Shown here in pieces: positions 17,293 to 26,185 of a DNA stretch of 61,094 bases (positions are counted from its first letter, which is position 1; every line of letters begins with the position of its first letter). Source of the stretch: Rhodospirillaceae bacterium (GTDB lineage: Bacteria > Pseudomonadota > Alphaproteobacteria > Bin65); NCBI GenBank assembly GCA_026709535.1, contig JAPOST010000101.1, forward strand, positions 1 through 61,094, written 5' to 3'. The translations under genes were made by a program, and so were the position numbers. The notes beneath the pieces are model-generated. The model saw only the letters and a program-made list of their open reading frames with translations. It made no database searches and was not told the origin of the DNA.

Positions 17293-18744
17293 TCAGTCTT
17301 TCTTGATATTCACCACGACGGTGTTCGTATATTCCGACAAGCCTTGAACGCCGCATTCGACGCCAAGACCGGACTGGCGGATGCCGCCATAAGGAATCTC
17401 CGGCCCCATCGACGGATGCTGATTGACGAAGACGTTTCCAGCCTGGAGTCTGACGGCGACCGCTGTTGCAGCGTCTATATTTCGCCCCCATACGGAGCCG
17501 GCCAGGCCGTAAAGTGTATCATTCGCCCGGGTGATGGCGTCCTGGAGATCGTGGTACTTCAAGAAAGCGAGAGCAGGCCCGAATTGCTCTTCCCGAACGA
17601 TCCGTGCCTCATCCGGCACATCCCTGAAGAGGGTAACCGGATGGTAGAAGCCAGGGCTTTGCGGCACATCACCCTTGAAAAATGCATTTGCGCCACGACT
17701 GATCGCATCTTCGACCAGTTCGGTGACGATGTCCAACTGCTGACGATTCTGGAGAGGTCCCAGTTCGACATCCGGTTCGTTCCACGGCCCCATCTTCACA
17801 TTGGCCGCTATCGCGGCCAGTCGGCTGCACAGTGCTTCGTAAAGTTCGGACGGAACGTATGCTCGCTTCATACAGGCGCATACTTGCCCGTTGTTTGCGA
17901 AACCTGCCCAAAACAGTTCTTCCGCCTGCGTATTGATGTCGAAATCGGGCATGATGATCGCAGCATCGTTGCCTCCCAGCTCAAGCGTCAGACGCTTCAA
18001 GGTTGGCGCCGCGTTCGCCATGATCGCCTTTCCGGTATCCACGGATCCCGTAAAGGCAATTTTGCCGATCCGATCATGCGCCGTCATCCAGCGCCCGAGG
18101 TCATCGCCTCCCGTCAACACATTGATGACCCCGGCCGGAAAGATGTTCTTGGCGATTTTCCCCAGCCGAAGGGCGGTGAGGGGCGTCGAAGGGGCAGGTT
18201 TGAGTATGAGGGTATTGCCCGTCAACAAGGCTGGGCCGATCTTCCACAAGGCGAGCAACGCAGGGTAGTTCCACGCAGTAATCGCACCGACTACGCCGAT
18301 CGGGCGCTTCTCGACCCGGACATACTGATTGTCGGTATCACGGAGCACCTCGGATTTCAGTTCCAGGTTCGCGAATCCGCGGACAAAGAAAAGTCCGCCA
18401 TTTGTTTCGCCGATGCCCTTGGCAAGCGGTTTGCCAGCTTCCTGAGCAACTAGGGCACCAATGTCGTCTGCTTCGGCAGCGACAGCATCGCAGAACTTGA
18501 GAACGAGCGCACGACGGTCGGACCACGGCATCGCGGCCCAGGCAGGGAATGCAGCTTCAGCCGCAGCGACAGCATCATCCAGGTCTTGTTGGCTCGCCTC
18601 TGGTGCCGAAGCAAAAGCTTGACCGGTTGCAGGGTCGAGAACATCGAAGCTGTTATTGATCTGCCTGAGCTTGCCACCGATCACCATGGCCAACCCGTCG
18701 TGCGCTCTCTGGCCGTTTTCCGGCACCGTTGTCTGGATATTCAT
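17293..18744 (-). CDS. NAD(P)-dependent aldehyde dehydrogenase of the iso cluster
   Basis: A complete 483-residue ALDH. It has AWNYP (substrate/NAD domain junction), KPAPSTPLTA, FTGSVDTGKA, ELGGNDAAI with the general-base Glu, and NNGQVCACMKR with the catalytic Cys. An ALDH (aldH1) is a regular companion of iso genes, where it is thought to oxidise the glutathionylated butenal. ATG 18744 is chosen because AAGGGAG precedes it at good distance; a longer upstream start lacks family similarity. It is transcribed toward LysR, with 9 bp between the convergent stops. Confidence 0.9.
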   Translation of the reverse strand: MNIQTTVPENGQRAHDGLAMVIGGKLRQINNSFDVLDPATGQAFASAPEASQQDLDDAVAAAEAAFPAWAAMPWSDRRALVLKFCDAVAAEADDIGALVAQEAGKPLAKGIGETNGGLFFVRGFANLELKSEVLRDTDNQYVRVEKRPIGVVGAITAWNYPALLALWKIGPALLTGNTLILKPAPSTPLTALRLGKIAKNIFPAGVINVLTGGDDLGRWMTAHDRIGKIAFTGSVDTGKAIMANAAPTLKRLTLELGGNDAAIIMPDFDINTQAEELFWAGFANNGQVCACMKRAYVPSELYEALCSRLAAIAANVKMGPWNEPDVELGPLQNRQQLDIVTELVEDAISRGANAFFKGDVPQSPGFYHPVTLFRDVPDEARIVREEQFGPALAFLKYHDLQDAITRANDTLYGLAGSVWGRNIDAATAVAVRLQAGNVFVNQHPSMGPEIPYGGIRQSGLGVECGVQGLSEYTNTVVVNIKKD

Positions 18745-19168
18745 GTTACTCCCTTCTTGCGCCGGTTGAGCCACGAGATCAGGCCAAACAACGCTTTTTG
18801 GCATTACCTACAGCGCATAATCCTTATCCGACGTCTTTACCTTTGTTTTCGCCGACAGCAGGTTTTACCTTTGCCCTCTGCGTCCCGAGGTGCAAGGCCC
18901 CTATCTGCAATACACCAGCTGGCCTAGCGCGGCAGATGATCACCGGAATTTCCCGGACGGCGATATCGTCAGACATTCTTGATCGTGCTGCTCGCAACTG
19001 GAAACATCGACCCAACGAATGAAGGAGGGCCGTCTCCACTCATCAAGAGCGATCAGCAGCTTCCGACCGTTGAGCGATCGATAGTGATCAATCACGCCGA
19101 TTCGCCGGCCAAACCCGGACCGGGAACCACAACCGGGCAAACCTTGTCCGATGAATGCCGTCGACATG
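18745..19168. other. Intergenic region between isoG and the ALDH gene
   Basis: 424 bp without a recognisable gene. Short frames exist on both strands but show no family features. It may hold a separate promoter for the ALDH gene. No copy of the CGAACAAT half-site was found. Confidence 0.35.
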
Positions 19169-20398
19169 TTACTCGGCGGCCACCGAAACGGCGTTCAAGG
19201 TGATGTCCTGCTCGCCGCCAATGACACCCTGTGCATGCAGTTCCCGAATACGGTCTTCCGCAAGGCCGACTTCCAGTAGGATGTCGGCGCAGTGCTCGCC
19301 AAGCTGCGGCGCGCCCGACCGGTTTGTCGCGGGCGATCCCTCGAACCGCGCGGCATTGCGCGTTTGTCGTATGCGGCCGGCAGTGGGATGATCGCTTTCG
19401 AAAAGTATCTCGCTCGCGACAACCTGGGGGTGATCGGCTACGTCCCGGCGTGACAGAGCCGGGGAACAGGGAACGCCGCATTTCTCCAAGATGTCCATCC
19501 ACTCGTCAGTCGTTCGCTCACGCAACACCTCCTGGGTCATTTCCAGGCGCTCGTTGACATGAGCATCGCGGGCCGCCGGACTCGCAAAGCGCTCGTCTTC
19601 CAGCCACTCCTTGCGATCCAGTGCTTCGCAAAGGCCACGCCATTCCCTGTCTGACATCACGGCGACGGTCATGAAACCGTCCTTTGTTCGGTAAATCAGA
19701 TCAATGAAACTGGCAGCAGCCTGATTGGAAACCTCTGCCTGAGGGTAGGTCTGTGCGCCAAAGTCGGAAGCCCAGAGGAAAGAGAGGATCGCATCCAGCA
19801 TGGACAGCCGGACGTGCTGCCCCTCGCCCGTGCGTTCGCGCCGGAACAACGCCGCTCCCATAGCTTGCGCTGCCGCCATCGCCGAAAACTTGTCGGGCAG
19901 GACAGTGCGCACCAGGCGTGGACGTTCTTCGTCCGAGCCGGCCTGGATTGTCGTGAGACCGGAAATTGCCTGGATGACAGGATCATAGACCGGTTTGTGG
20001 ACCCAAGGCCCCTTTTCACCAAAGCCCGAAAGCGACAAATAGACAATATCCGGTTTGACTGTTTTGACGTCCTCGAAGCCGACTCCAAGCCGCTCCACCA
20101 CGCCGGGACGAAAGTTCTGGATGAAAACATCAGCCGTTTTTGCGATCTCCAGAAGCAAATCACGGCCTTCCGGCTTCTTGAGATCAATGGTGATGGAGCG
20201 CTTGTTTCGATTGATGTTGAGAAACATCGACGACATGCCGCCGCGGCGATTGCCGAGCGAGCGAACGTGATCGCCTTTTCCGGGCACTTCCACCTTGATG
20301 ACATCCGCGCCCTGATCACCAAGTATTGTCGTCGCCCATGGTCCCGAAAGCATCGTGGTTATGTCGACGACCCGAACGCCTTCAAAGGGTCCACTCAT
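19169..20398 (-). CDS. isoG: Class III (CaiB/BaiF) CoA-transferase, IsoG-type
   Basis: A 409-residue class III CoA-transferase. It has MSGPFEGVRVVDITTMLSGPW at the N-terminus, ADVIKVE, the nucleotide-binding NRNKRSITIDLK, FIQNFRPG, and SMLDAILSFLW, a segment that usually contains the catalytic Asp. IsoG is expected to load or move CoA on the glutathionyl-methylbutenoate so that it can enter beta-oxidation; this has been proposed in isoprene degraders. ATG 20398 is preferred over the preceding TTG because GGAG lies 8 bp upstream. First gene of the iso set in transcription order. Confidence 0.85.
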   Translation of the reverse strand: MSGPFEGVRVVDITTMLSGPWATTILGDQGADVIKVEVPGKGDHVRSLGNRRGGMSSMFLNINRNKRSITIDLKKPEGRDLLLEIAKTADVFIQNFRPGVVERLGVGFEDVKTVKPDIVYLSLSGFGEKGPWVHKPVYDPVIQAISGLTTIQAGSDEERPRLVRTVLPDKFSAMAAAQAMGAALFRRERTGEGQHVRLSMLDAILSFLWASDFGAQTYPQAEVSNQAAASFIDLIYRTKDGFMTVAVMSDREWRGLCEALDRKEWLEDERFASPAARDAHVNERLEMTQEVLRERTTDEWMDILEKCGVPCSPALSRRDVADHPQVVASEILFESDHPTAGRIRQTRNAARFEGSPATNRSGAPQLGEHCADILLEVGLAEDRIRELHAQGVIGGEQDITLNAVSVAAE

Positions 20399-20700
20399 CA
20401 AGATAACTCCCGCCGAAATTCAATTGGATGAAGTTAGGCCGTTTTGCGGCGCCAGGATACGGTGGTTTCCCGAACCGATTGTGCGCCCATTTCGAACAAT
20501 CGACATATTCGAACTCCAGCGACGGACTCCGAAGGCGCAAACTCCCATTCAGTTCGTCTGCTTGGGAACCGCCTTTGCACACGGCGACAACAGCTTTGGC
20601 AGCCACAACGCAAACAACATGTCCTACAATATTGGCTGGCGCCGTATCGCCACCTTCGAGAAAAGCTCAACCGAGATGCCGCCAAACCACGCGCAGCATC
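20399..20700. promoter_or_regulatory. isoG upstream region
   Basis: 302 bp between the outer-membrane gene stop and isoG. No gene is supported. It contains the TTCGAA palindrome and probably the isoG promoter. Confidence 0.4.
20491..20513. promoter_or_regulatory. TTCGAA-N11-TTCGAA palindrome upstream of isoG
   Basis: Two TTCGAA hexamers are separated by 11 bp, about 93 bp before the isoG start codon. TTCGAA is self-complementary, so the pair forms a symmetric site of LysR size. The left copy is embedded in CGAACAAT, the half-site also seen at the LysR gene. A role as activator site is inferred. Confidence 0.45.
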
Positions 20701-21960
20701 CTAGAAACTGTAGATCAGGCCAAGCGACACAAAGCTGTCTCGGCGGGTCGCGTAGACGACCGTATCATCCCTATCAACATGGAGCATGAGCACGGCATTC
20801 GCCTCCACGGATAAAGCGTCGGTGAGGCGTCGTTCAAATTCCAATGACAACGTACGGGTGCCATAGTCGAGATCGACCACCATGCCGAGGGTGAAAGATG
20901 CGCCTTGGACGTCATTGAGCGACAGGCTCGCGCCGAGGAACAGGTCGTTCTGGTACTGGTTGTTCGCACGATGCCGCCGCCCGTCGACGATCCACTCGGA
21001 AAGCAGGCTGAGATCAGCATCCGATTCGAAGATACCGGTGAACGTGTATTCGCCACCGACGACGAAAGCAGCATAAGATTCCTTCTTGTTGGCCAGATTG
21101 CTCGCACCGCTGCGGTGGATGGCCTCCAGCTTGAGCAGCCATGATTCGATAGTGAGCTGGGCATCCAGCCCAAACTGCAGGATCTGTTCGTAGTGCGGCG
21201 CCAGCACAGGTTCAGTGGGGCTGACCGGCACGAACTTCATGGCCGGCTGCCGATTGGTGCCGTCGAACACGCTCAGGCCGAGATCAAGCGGTCCAAGACT
21301 ATGGCTGTAGCGGGCCGCGAAATCGAGATGCCATTCCTTGGCTCCGCTTTCGTAGGTCGCCAAGTCATTGTCGATTCGCAATGCCGGGCGCAGCCGACCG
21401 GCCGGACCGGGAAATGTTCGCAGCCGATGAAAGGAGACCACAAAAAGCTCGGCCACACCCCAAGTCCCCGACAGGGTGGAATGGGCCATCAACTGACCCA
21501 GTTTGGTCTTCTCGTCAGGATCTTCGACCAAGTCGGTCTGGTTGATGATATTGACCAAGTTGTGCACTTCCGCAACGCCCCAGAACACCCGGTCAATGCC
21601 CAGGCGCAATTCCCATTCGTTCTCTCCCAGCGAGCCGTTCAGCAGCAGATAGGCTTCGCGCACGTCGACATGTGTGTACCTTCGGTCTATGGCGTCATAG
21701 CGAAAGAAGGGAGCGATCGTGACGCTGAAATTCTCCTCATCCTCAAGAAACAACTGGGGTTCGACGGCGAAGCCGGCGTTATAGTTGCGTTGGTCTTCGA
21801 AGCTGGCGGAGCGTGGGAACCAACGTGTCTCCATACTGGTCCTGCCGGAGAATTGATAGTCGATGGCGGCGGCTGCATCCGCCAGACATACAGCGAGGAC
21901 CGCAAGCACAATCCGCCGTCCGCCCTGCCACACGCATCGCATCGCCGTTCGCAGGCCCAT
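20701..21960 (-). CDS. Outer-membrane beta-barrel protein (porin-like), unknown substrate
   Basis: A 419-residue protein. The first ~32 residues form a signal peptide with a hydrophobic core (IVLAVLAVCLADAAAA). The mature part is rich in alternating amphipathic strands with aromatic girdles (FSGRTSMETRWFP, FSVTIAPFFRYDA, WHLDFAARYSHSLG, LSLLSEWIVDG). It ends FVSLGLIYSF with the C-terminal Phe recognised by the BAM complex. It has no TonB box or plug domain. Location just upstream of isoG on the same strand makes a role in hydrophobic substrate entry possible, but a 300-bp gap separates them, so this is only contextual. Confidence 0.7.
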   Translation of the reverse strand: MGLRTAMRCVWQGGRRIVLAVLAVCLADAAAAIDYQFSGRTSMETRWFPRSASFEDQRNYNAGFAVEPQLFLEDEENFSVTIAPFFRYDAIDRRYTHVDVREAYLLLNGSLGENEWELRLGIDRVFWGVAEVHNLVNIINQTDLVEDPDEKTKLGQLMAHSTLSGTWGVAELFVVSFHRLRTFPGPAGRLRPALRIDNDLATYESGAKEWHLDFAARYSHSLGPLDLGLSVFDGTNRQPAMKFVPVSPTEPVLAPHYEQILQFGLDAQLTIESWLLKLEAIHRSGASNLANKKESYAAFVVGGEYTFTGIFESDADLSLLSEWIVDGRRHRANNQYQNDLFLGASLSLNDVQGASFTLGMVVDLDYGTRTLSLEFERRLTDALSVEANAVLMLHVDRDDTVVYATRRDSFVSLGLIYSF

Positions 21961-22666
21961 CAGAGAACCCGTCTCGGTCCGATTGGTGCGAGTTCGCCCA
22001 TGATGAGCGAATTCGAACCATGCAATCCCACCCGAACATGTCTCTGCTTCAGTCCGTCTGGTGATTGGCAGTTTCCATCTTGCCGATACGCCGTGAGCGA
22101 TCCAGAAACAGCTTCTGACCGTTGACCGCCGAGGTCTTCAGGCAGACGTTCCCTGGGCCGCAACAGGCGAGTTTCCCGGCGCGCACGTTCATTTTGCTGC
22201 GCCAGCTGCGTTGTTGGTGACGAGCCAAACGAATGCTGCGCCGTCGAGGCGATGTTGCCGAGACCCTGATCTCGGTTGCAGACCTTGCAAGGCGAAACCG
22301 ACTTCCGCCGCACTGACAGGTGTGCATACGAAAGCGTCAGGCTGTAGGCGCCGGGCGCGAATGACATTTTCGTCGAACAATCGTGGCGCAAGCAAAACAT
22401 CGGTTCATCCTGCCAATTCGACCATGCAAGGATATGCAGTTGGGTATTCATATTCCATTTGGCGGCCAACACAACCGTCCATGGTATACAGCCATCGGCA
22501 TTGATCCAGCAGGTATATGGCGCGCTTCCGCTCGCTTGTCTTTTACGACATCCAAGACTGCTGATGCGCCGCGCCCTATCATGAGAAGCTGGTCTGTTGC
22601 TTGATTTGGTGTAGAGTCCGAGGGTAGCGGGATAGTGTCGGACTGACTCATTACGGAGAGTGCCTC
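21961..22666. other. Intergenic region without recognised gene
   Basis: About 706 bp between the outer-membrane protein and the nuclease-like gene. Both strands contain short frames with no family signatures. It includes one CGAACAAT half-site (22374-22381) about 410 bp upstream of the outer-membrane gene start. Confidence 0.4.
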
Positions 22667-23743
22667 ATGAGCGTACTGGCTGAAGTCGTTCGGAACGGGT
22701 CGATGCAGAGCGAGCCGGCTGCAACTCAAGCGCTCGCCTATATCCTGAATTCGTCTCCCGATATCGCCCGCGTCTTCGTCCGCTTGTTACGTCCGGCAAG
22801 AGGCGACTTCGAGCCCGGGCGTATTGAAGCCGAACTTGGTCATGAAGACAGCCAACCGGACTTGACGGTCCATGACAGCCATGGACGGGTGCGGGCCTTT
22901 GTCGAGAACAAGTTCTGGGCCGGGCTGACTGACGCACAACCTGTATCCTATCTCGCGAAGCTTCGCGGTGATCCCCCGGGCTGCCTCCTGTTCATCGTTC
23001 CCCGGCGCAGAGTGGACACGGTCTGGAATGAACTCGGGCTGCGATGCAGTGAGGCTGACCTCGAATGGGAAGCCGACCCGGGCGAGACCAGCGTCCGTTG
23101 CTCCCGCGTCGACGGCAAGATCATGCTGATCACGAGTTGGGCTCATGTCCTCGAAGGGTTGCTGGACGCTGCCCGCGCCGGGGAGCACGACGCCATCCGA
23201 CACGACATCCTCCAGCTTCAGGGGCTGACGAGCCGGATGGATGCGGAAGCTTTTCTGCCCCTCCGCGGCGACGAAATCACCGATCAGGAAACAGCACGCC
23301 GCCTGATCAACTACAACGAACTGATCGAAGACATCACGTCAAAGCTCAAAGACAGCGGTGTCGCCAACACCCAGAGGTCGGTAGCCTCCAACGGGCGGCA
23401 CACTACTAAGCGGTTGGTAACCTCCCACGGGCAGCACACTAGCGGCCGTTACCTTATTCTCCACGAGAAATTCGAATTGTGGCTCGGGATCGATCTCCTA
23501 GTTTGGCGCGACTTCGGGATCACGCCTTTGTGGGCGCAATTCGCCAATAACGATTCTTCGGGCGTCGCCGGTCACCACCAAACCATCCTCGGGCTCTTCG
23601 ACGATGCACAAGTTTCTGAAAATTATTTATGCATTCCCATTCGCCTCAGGACCGGCGTTGAACGGGATCGGGTCATCGACGATGCAGCTGCACAGATGAC
23701 CCGACTCGCCGACACGCTGCGGGACCAGATCCCGGACAGTTGA
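22667..23743 (+). CDS. PD-(D/E)XK nuclease-superfamily protein
   Basis: A 358-residue protein. Residues ~54-90 carry the nuclease core: E54/E56, then QPDLTVHDS and, after a turn, AFVENKFW, so the PD...(E)xK triad is present. The pattern is shared with orphan PD-(D/E)XK proteins that accompany restriction or defence genes. A 12-residue tandem duplication lies at ~237-260 (RSVASNGRHTTK / RLVTSHGQHTSG). The C-terminal third (FELWLGIDLLVWRDFGITPLW) looks like a separate domain. No methylase, helicase or TA partner is adjacent. Nuclease activity is predicted from motif only. Confidence 0.65.
   Translation: MSVLAEVVRNGSMQSEPAATQALAYILNSSPDIARVFVRLLRPARGDFEPGRIEAELGHEDSQPDLTVHDSHGRVRAFVENKFWAGLTDAQPVSYLAKLRGDPPGCLLFIVPRRRVDTVWNELGLRCSEADLEWEADPGETSVRCSRVDGKIMLITSWAHVLEGLLDAARAGEHDAIRHDILQLQGLTSRMDAEAFLPLRGDEITDQETARRLINYNELIEDITSKLKDSGVANTQRSVASNGRHTTKRLVTSHGQHTSGRYLILHEKFELWLGIDLLVWRDFGITPLWAQFANNDSSGVAGHHQTILGLFDDAQVSENYLCIPIRLRTGVERDRVIDDAAAQMTRLADTLRDQIPDS
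23376..23447 (+). repeat. 36-bp imperfect tandem duplication inside the nuclease-like gene
   Basis: Two direct 36-bp units lie head to tail (23376-23411 and 23412-23447). They share most positions, including CGGGC.GCACACTA. The length is a multiple of three, so the reading frame is preserved and 12 residues are doubled. Such units are typical products of replication slippage. Confidence 0.75.
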
Positions 23744-24300
23744 TCCCCGGCTTCGATGGTAAGACCCACAAACACTCCGGTCCAGAAAATGGGATCGTCT
23801 CCCGATCATCCATGATGTTCAAGATTTCCGATCGCCGCGGTGGTTCGTGTGGCGACTCCTACCGTTTTGCTCATCGGCACGGCCGCATAAGTAGCTCGGA
23901 GCAAACCACTATTCGACCTTCCCGCCCGTTCCACGTTTTGCCCACCGGCACCCAATCTGCAGCGCTCCCGTAATTTTGGGCTTCATCGTCGAAATGATAT
24001 CGAGATCACCTTAGACGGGGGGCGTTCCAGCACGCATGCGCCGACGATGATCAAAAGTATACTGTATACAAAGACTGCTGGTAGTCAGAAATTCAGGGAA
24101 TCGCCTTCGTCACCTCACGCCAGCAGGAGACAGTTGACCGCCAACACCTTGATCGAGATCCTGCTGACACAATCAAGCGGATAGACAAAGCCTGACATAT
24201 AAAGCCGCCACTAGCTTGGCAAACGGCAGCTGGAACCTTTGTTGGAATACAGCGATTTTCACCCCGACACAGCTCCATCCTCGCGGCATGGTTGGAAGGT
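23744..24300. other. Intergenic region without recognised gene
   Basis: About 557 bp between the nuclease-like gene and rmuC. I see no protein family, RNA gene or clear terminator. A GTATAC-T-GTATAC symmetric element lies near 24060. Confidence 0.35.
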
Positions 24301-25449
24301 TTACTCATCCGAAACGGCACCTCGGCCCTGGCCGTCGATTTCCACCTCTGCATTGATGCCGATCGTTGGGTCCGAAACCTTGATCGGGGCCCGTTCGCGG
24401 GGGTTTTCGCTGTCCTCGTCGAGGTCCAGTTCCCGGATCTTGTCGCCGCGCTTGATGATCTTGCGGGTCGACGTCTGGATACGTTCGATATCGCCGTTAG
24501 CCCGGGTGAAGTGGGTAGTCAGATTGCCGACCCGGTCCTCAAGCCGGCCAACATCCGCCATCATCGTCTCGACTTCTTTCTGTATCACGTGAGCCTGCTC
24601 ACGCATCCGCACATCGCGAAACACAGCGCGGACAGTGTTCAGCGTCGCCCAAAGTGTCGTCGGACTGACAATGTAGACCTTCTCACGGAAACTCTGCTCC
24701 ACCACGTTCGCGTGACGGGCATGAAGGTCTGCATAGACCGCCTCCGATGGCAGAAACATCAAGGCCGCATCCCCCGTCTCGCCAGGGATGATATATTTCT
24801 CGCGGATATCCTTGACGTGTTTCAGGATATCGTTGCTGAAGTTCCGAGTGGCCCTGAGGCGCTCCTGGTCCGTCTCCGCATTCTGTAACTGCTGCCAGCC
24901 TTCCAATGGAAACTTGGCGTCGATCGCGATCGGACCAGGCGGGTTCGGCAGGGTGAGCAGACAGTCGACTCGTTTGCGATTGGACAGTTGCGCCTGAAAC
25001 TTGAAGGCGCCGGGCGGCATGATGCTTTCCACAAGATCGCGCAACTGGATCTCGCCAAACGCGCCGCGGGCCTGCTTGTTGGACAGGATGTCCTGCAGAC
25101 TCACCATCTGGTTCGAGAGGTCAATGATGTTCTTTTGCGCTTCATCCATCACGGCGAGGCGCTCACCAATATGCTGCAGCGAGGCCTTGGTTTTCTCCGA
25201 ACTGGCATCCAGGCTGGCGCCAACCCGCTGACCTACCGCATCCAGCCGCTGGTTCATCGCCCGCTCCTGGTCCAGCAGGCGGGCGTTGAAGGTTTGCTGG
25301 GTGTTTTCCTGTGTCGCAGCCAGATGGCTCAAACGGGCGTTGATTTCCGTCTGGCCTCTCAGGGTTCGAAAAGTGAAGAGGAGCGCCAGCAGGCCGAGGA
25401 AGGCTGCCAGTCCCAGAAAGATCAGCGTATTGGGGCCCATGCTTTCCAT
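24301..25449 (-). CDS. rmuC: DNA recombination protein RmuC
   Basis: A 382-residue protein: an N-terminal membrane span (LIFLGLAAFLGLLALLFTF), a long coiled coil (~30-120), and the RmuC nuclease-like domain. That domain includes ARGAFGEIQLRDLVE, the AIDAKFPLEGW box with the PD-(D/E)XK-like DAK, LMFLPSEAVYADLH and VSPTTLWATLNTVRAVFRD. RmuC limits inversions and rearrangements. It is divergent from def, as commonly seen in Alphaproteobacteria. Confidence 0.9.
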   Translation of the reverse strand: MESMGPNTLIFLGLAAFLGLLALLFTFRTLRGQTEINARLSHLAATQENTQQTFNARLLDQERAMNQRLDAVGQRVGASLDASSEKTKASLQHIGERLAVMDEAQKNIIDLSNQMVSLQDILSNKQARGAFGEIQLRDLVESIMPPGAFKFQAQLSNRKRVDCLLTLPNPPGPIAIDAKFPLEGWQQLQNAETDQERLRATRNFSNDILKHVKDIREKYIIPGETGDAALMFLPSEAVYADLHARHANVVEQSFREKVYIVSPTTLWATLNTVRAVFRDVRMREQAHVIQKEVETMMADVGRLEDRVGNLTTHFTRANGDIERIQTSTRKIIKRGDKIRELDLDEDSENPRERAPIKVSDPTIGINAEVEIDGQGRGAVSDE

Positions 25450-25611
25450 AGCGAAAACATCGTATCATACCCCCATGACGCGGTCATCGTTCTTTTTGTG
25501 TTCTCGATCCGTGACTGACATCGCAGCGCTCGTTGACCTTTCAGACAGGCTACCTAATTGGCAGGACGTTGGGGAACTCAAAGAATCAGACAATTCCATG
25601 GGAACCGCGCC

Positions 25612-26142
25612 ATGGCGCTCATGCCCATCCTGACAGCGCCTGATCCGCGCCTGAAGAAAAAAGCCCGGCCTGTCGAAGCTGTGGACAGCAAGGTGCGCCG
25701 GCTGATGGATGACATGCTGGAAACGATGTACGACGCGCCAGGCATCGGTCTTGCGGCGCCACAGGTTGGCGTGTTGAAACGGGTAATCGTGGTCGATGTG
25801 GCAGAGAAAGAGGCGGCGCCGGAGCCATTGCAATTGGCCAATCCCGAACTTGTCTGGGTTTCCGATCACGATAATACGCACGAGGAAGGCTGCCTCAGCG
25901 TCCCCGAACATTATGCCGATGTCATTCGGCCAGATGAAATCCGCCTCCGCTATCTGGACCGGGACAACAGGATTGGCACGTTGGAGGCCAACGGGATTTT
26001 GGCAACCTGCATCCAGCATGAGATCGACCATCTGAACGGAATCCTGTTCATTGACCATATCAGCGCCTTGAAGCGAAACATGATTCTCCGCAAGCTGCTG
26101 AAAGAAAAGAAATTGGCGCAAAAGGAGGCGGCAACGGCATGA
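25612..26142 (+). CDS. def: Peptide deformylase
   Basis: A 176-residue zinc/iron hydrolase that removes the N-formyl group from new proteins. All three motifs are present: GIGLAAPQVG, EGCLSVP (metal Cys) and QHEIDHLNG (two metal His and the catalytic Glu). The start at 25612 (MALMPILTAPDPRL) matches the family. It forms a cluster with fmt, which does the opposite reaction on the initiator tRNA, and truA. Confidence 0.96.
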   Translation: MALMPILTAPDPRLKKKARPVEAVDSKVRRLMDDMLETMYDAPGIGLAAPQVGVLKRVIVVDVAEKEAAPEPLQLANPELVWVSDHDNTHEEGCLSVPEHYADVIRPDEIRLRYLDRDNRIGTLEANGILATCIQHEIDHLNGILFIDHISALKRNMILRKLLKEKKLAQKEAATA

Positions 26143-26185
26143 TCGTTTGGCCGAACGGGCCGACGACCAACCATGAGAAAGTCGC

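Noticed and set aside
17344-18453. 369-codon plus-strand frame
   Set aside because: It lies fully antisense within the ALDH gene, which has every family motif.
21193-22125. 310-codon plus-strand frame
   Set aside because: Antisense to the outer-membrane barrel gene; no signal peptide, domain or family pattern.
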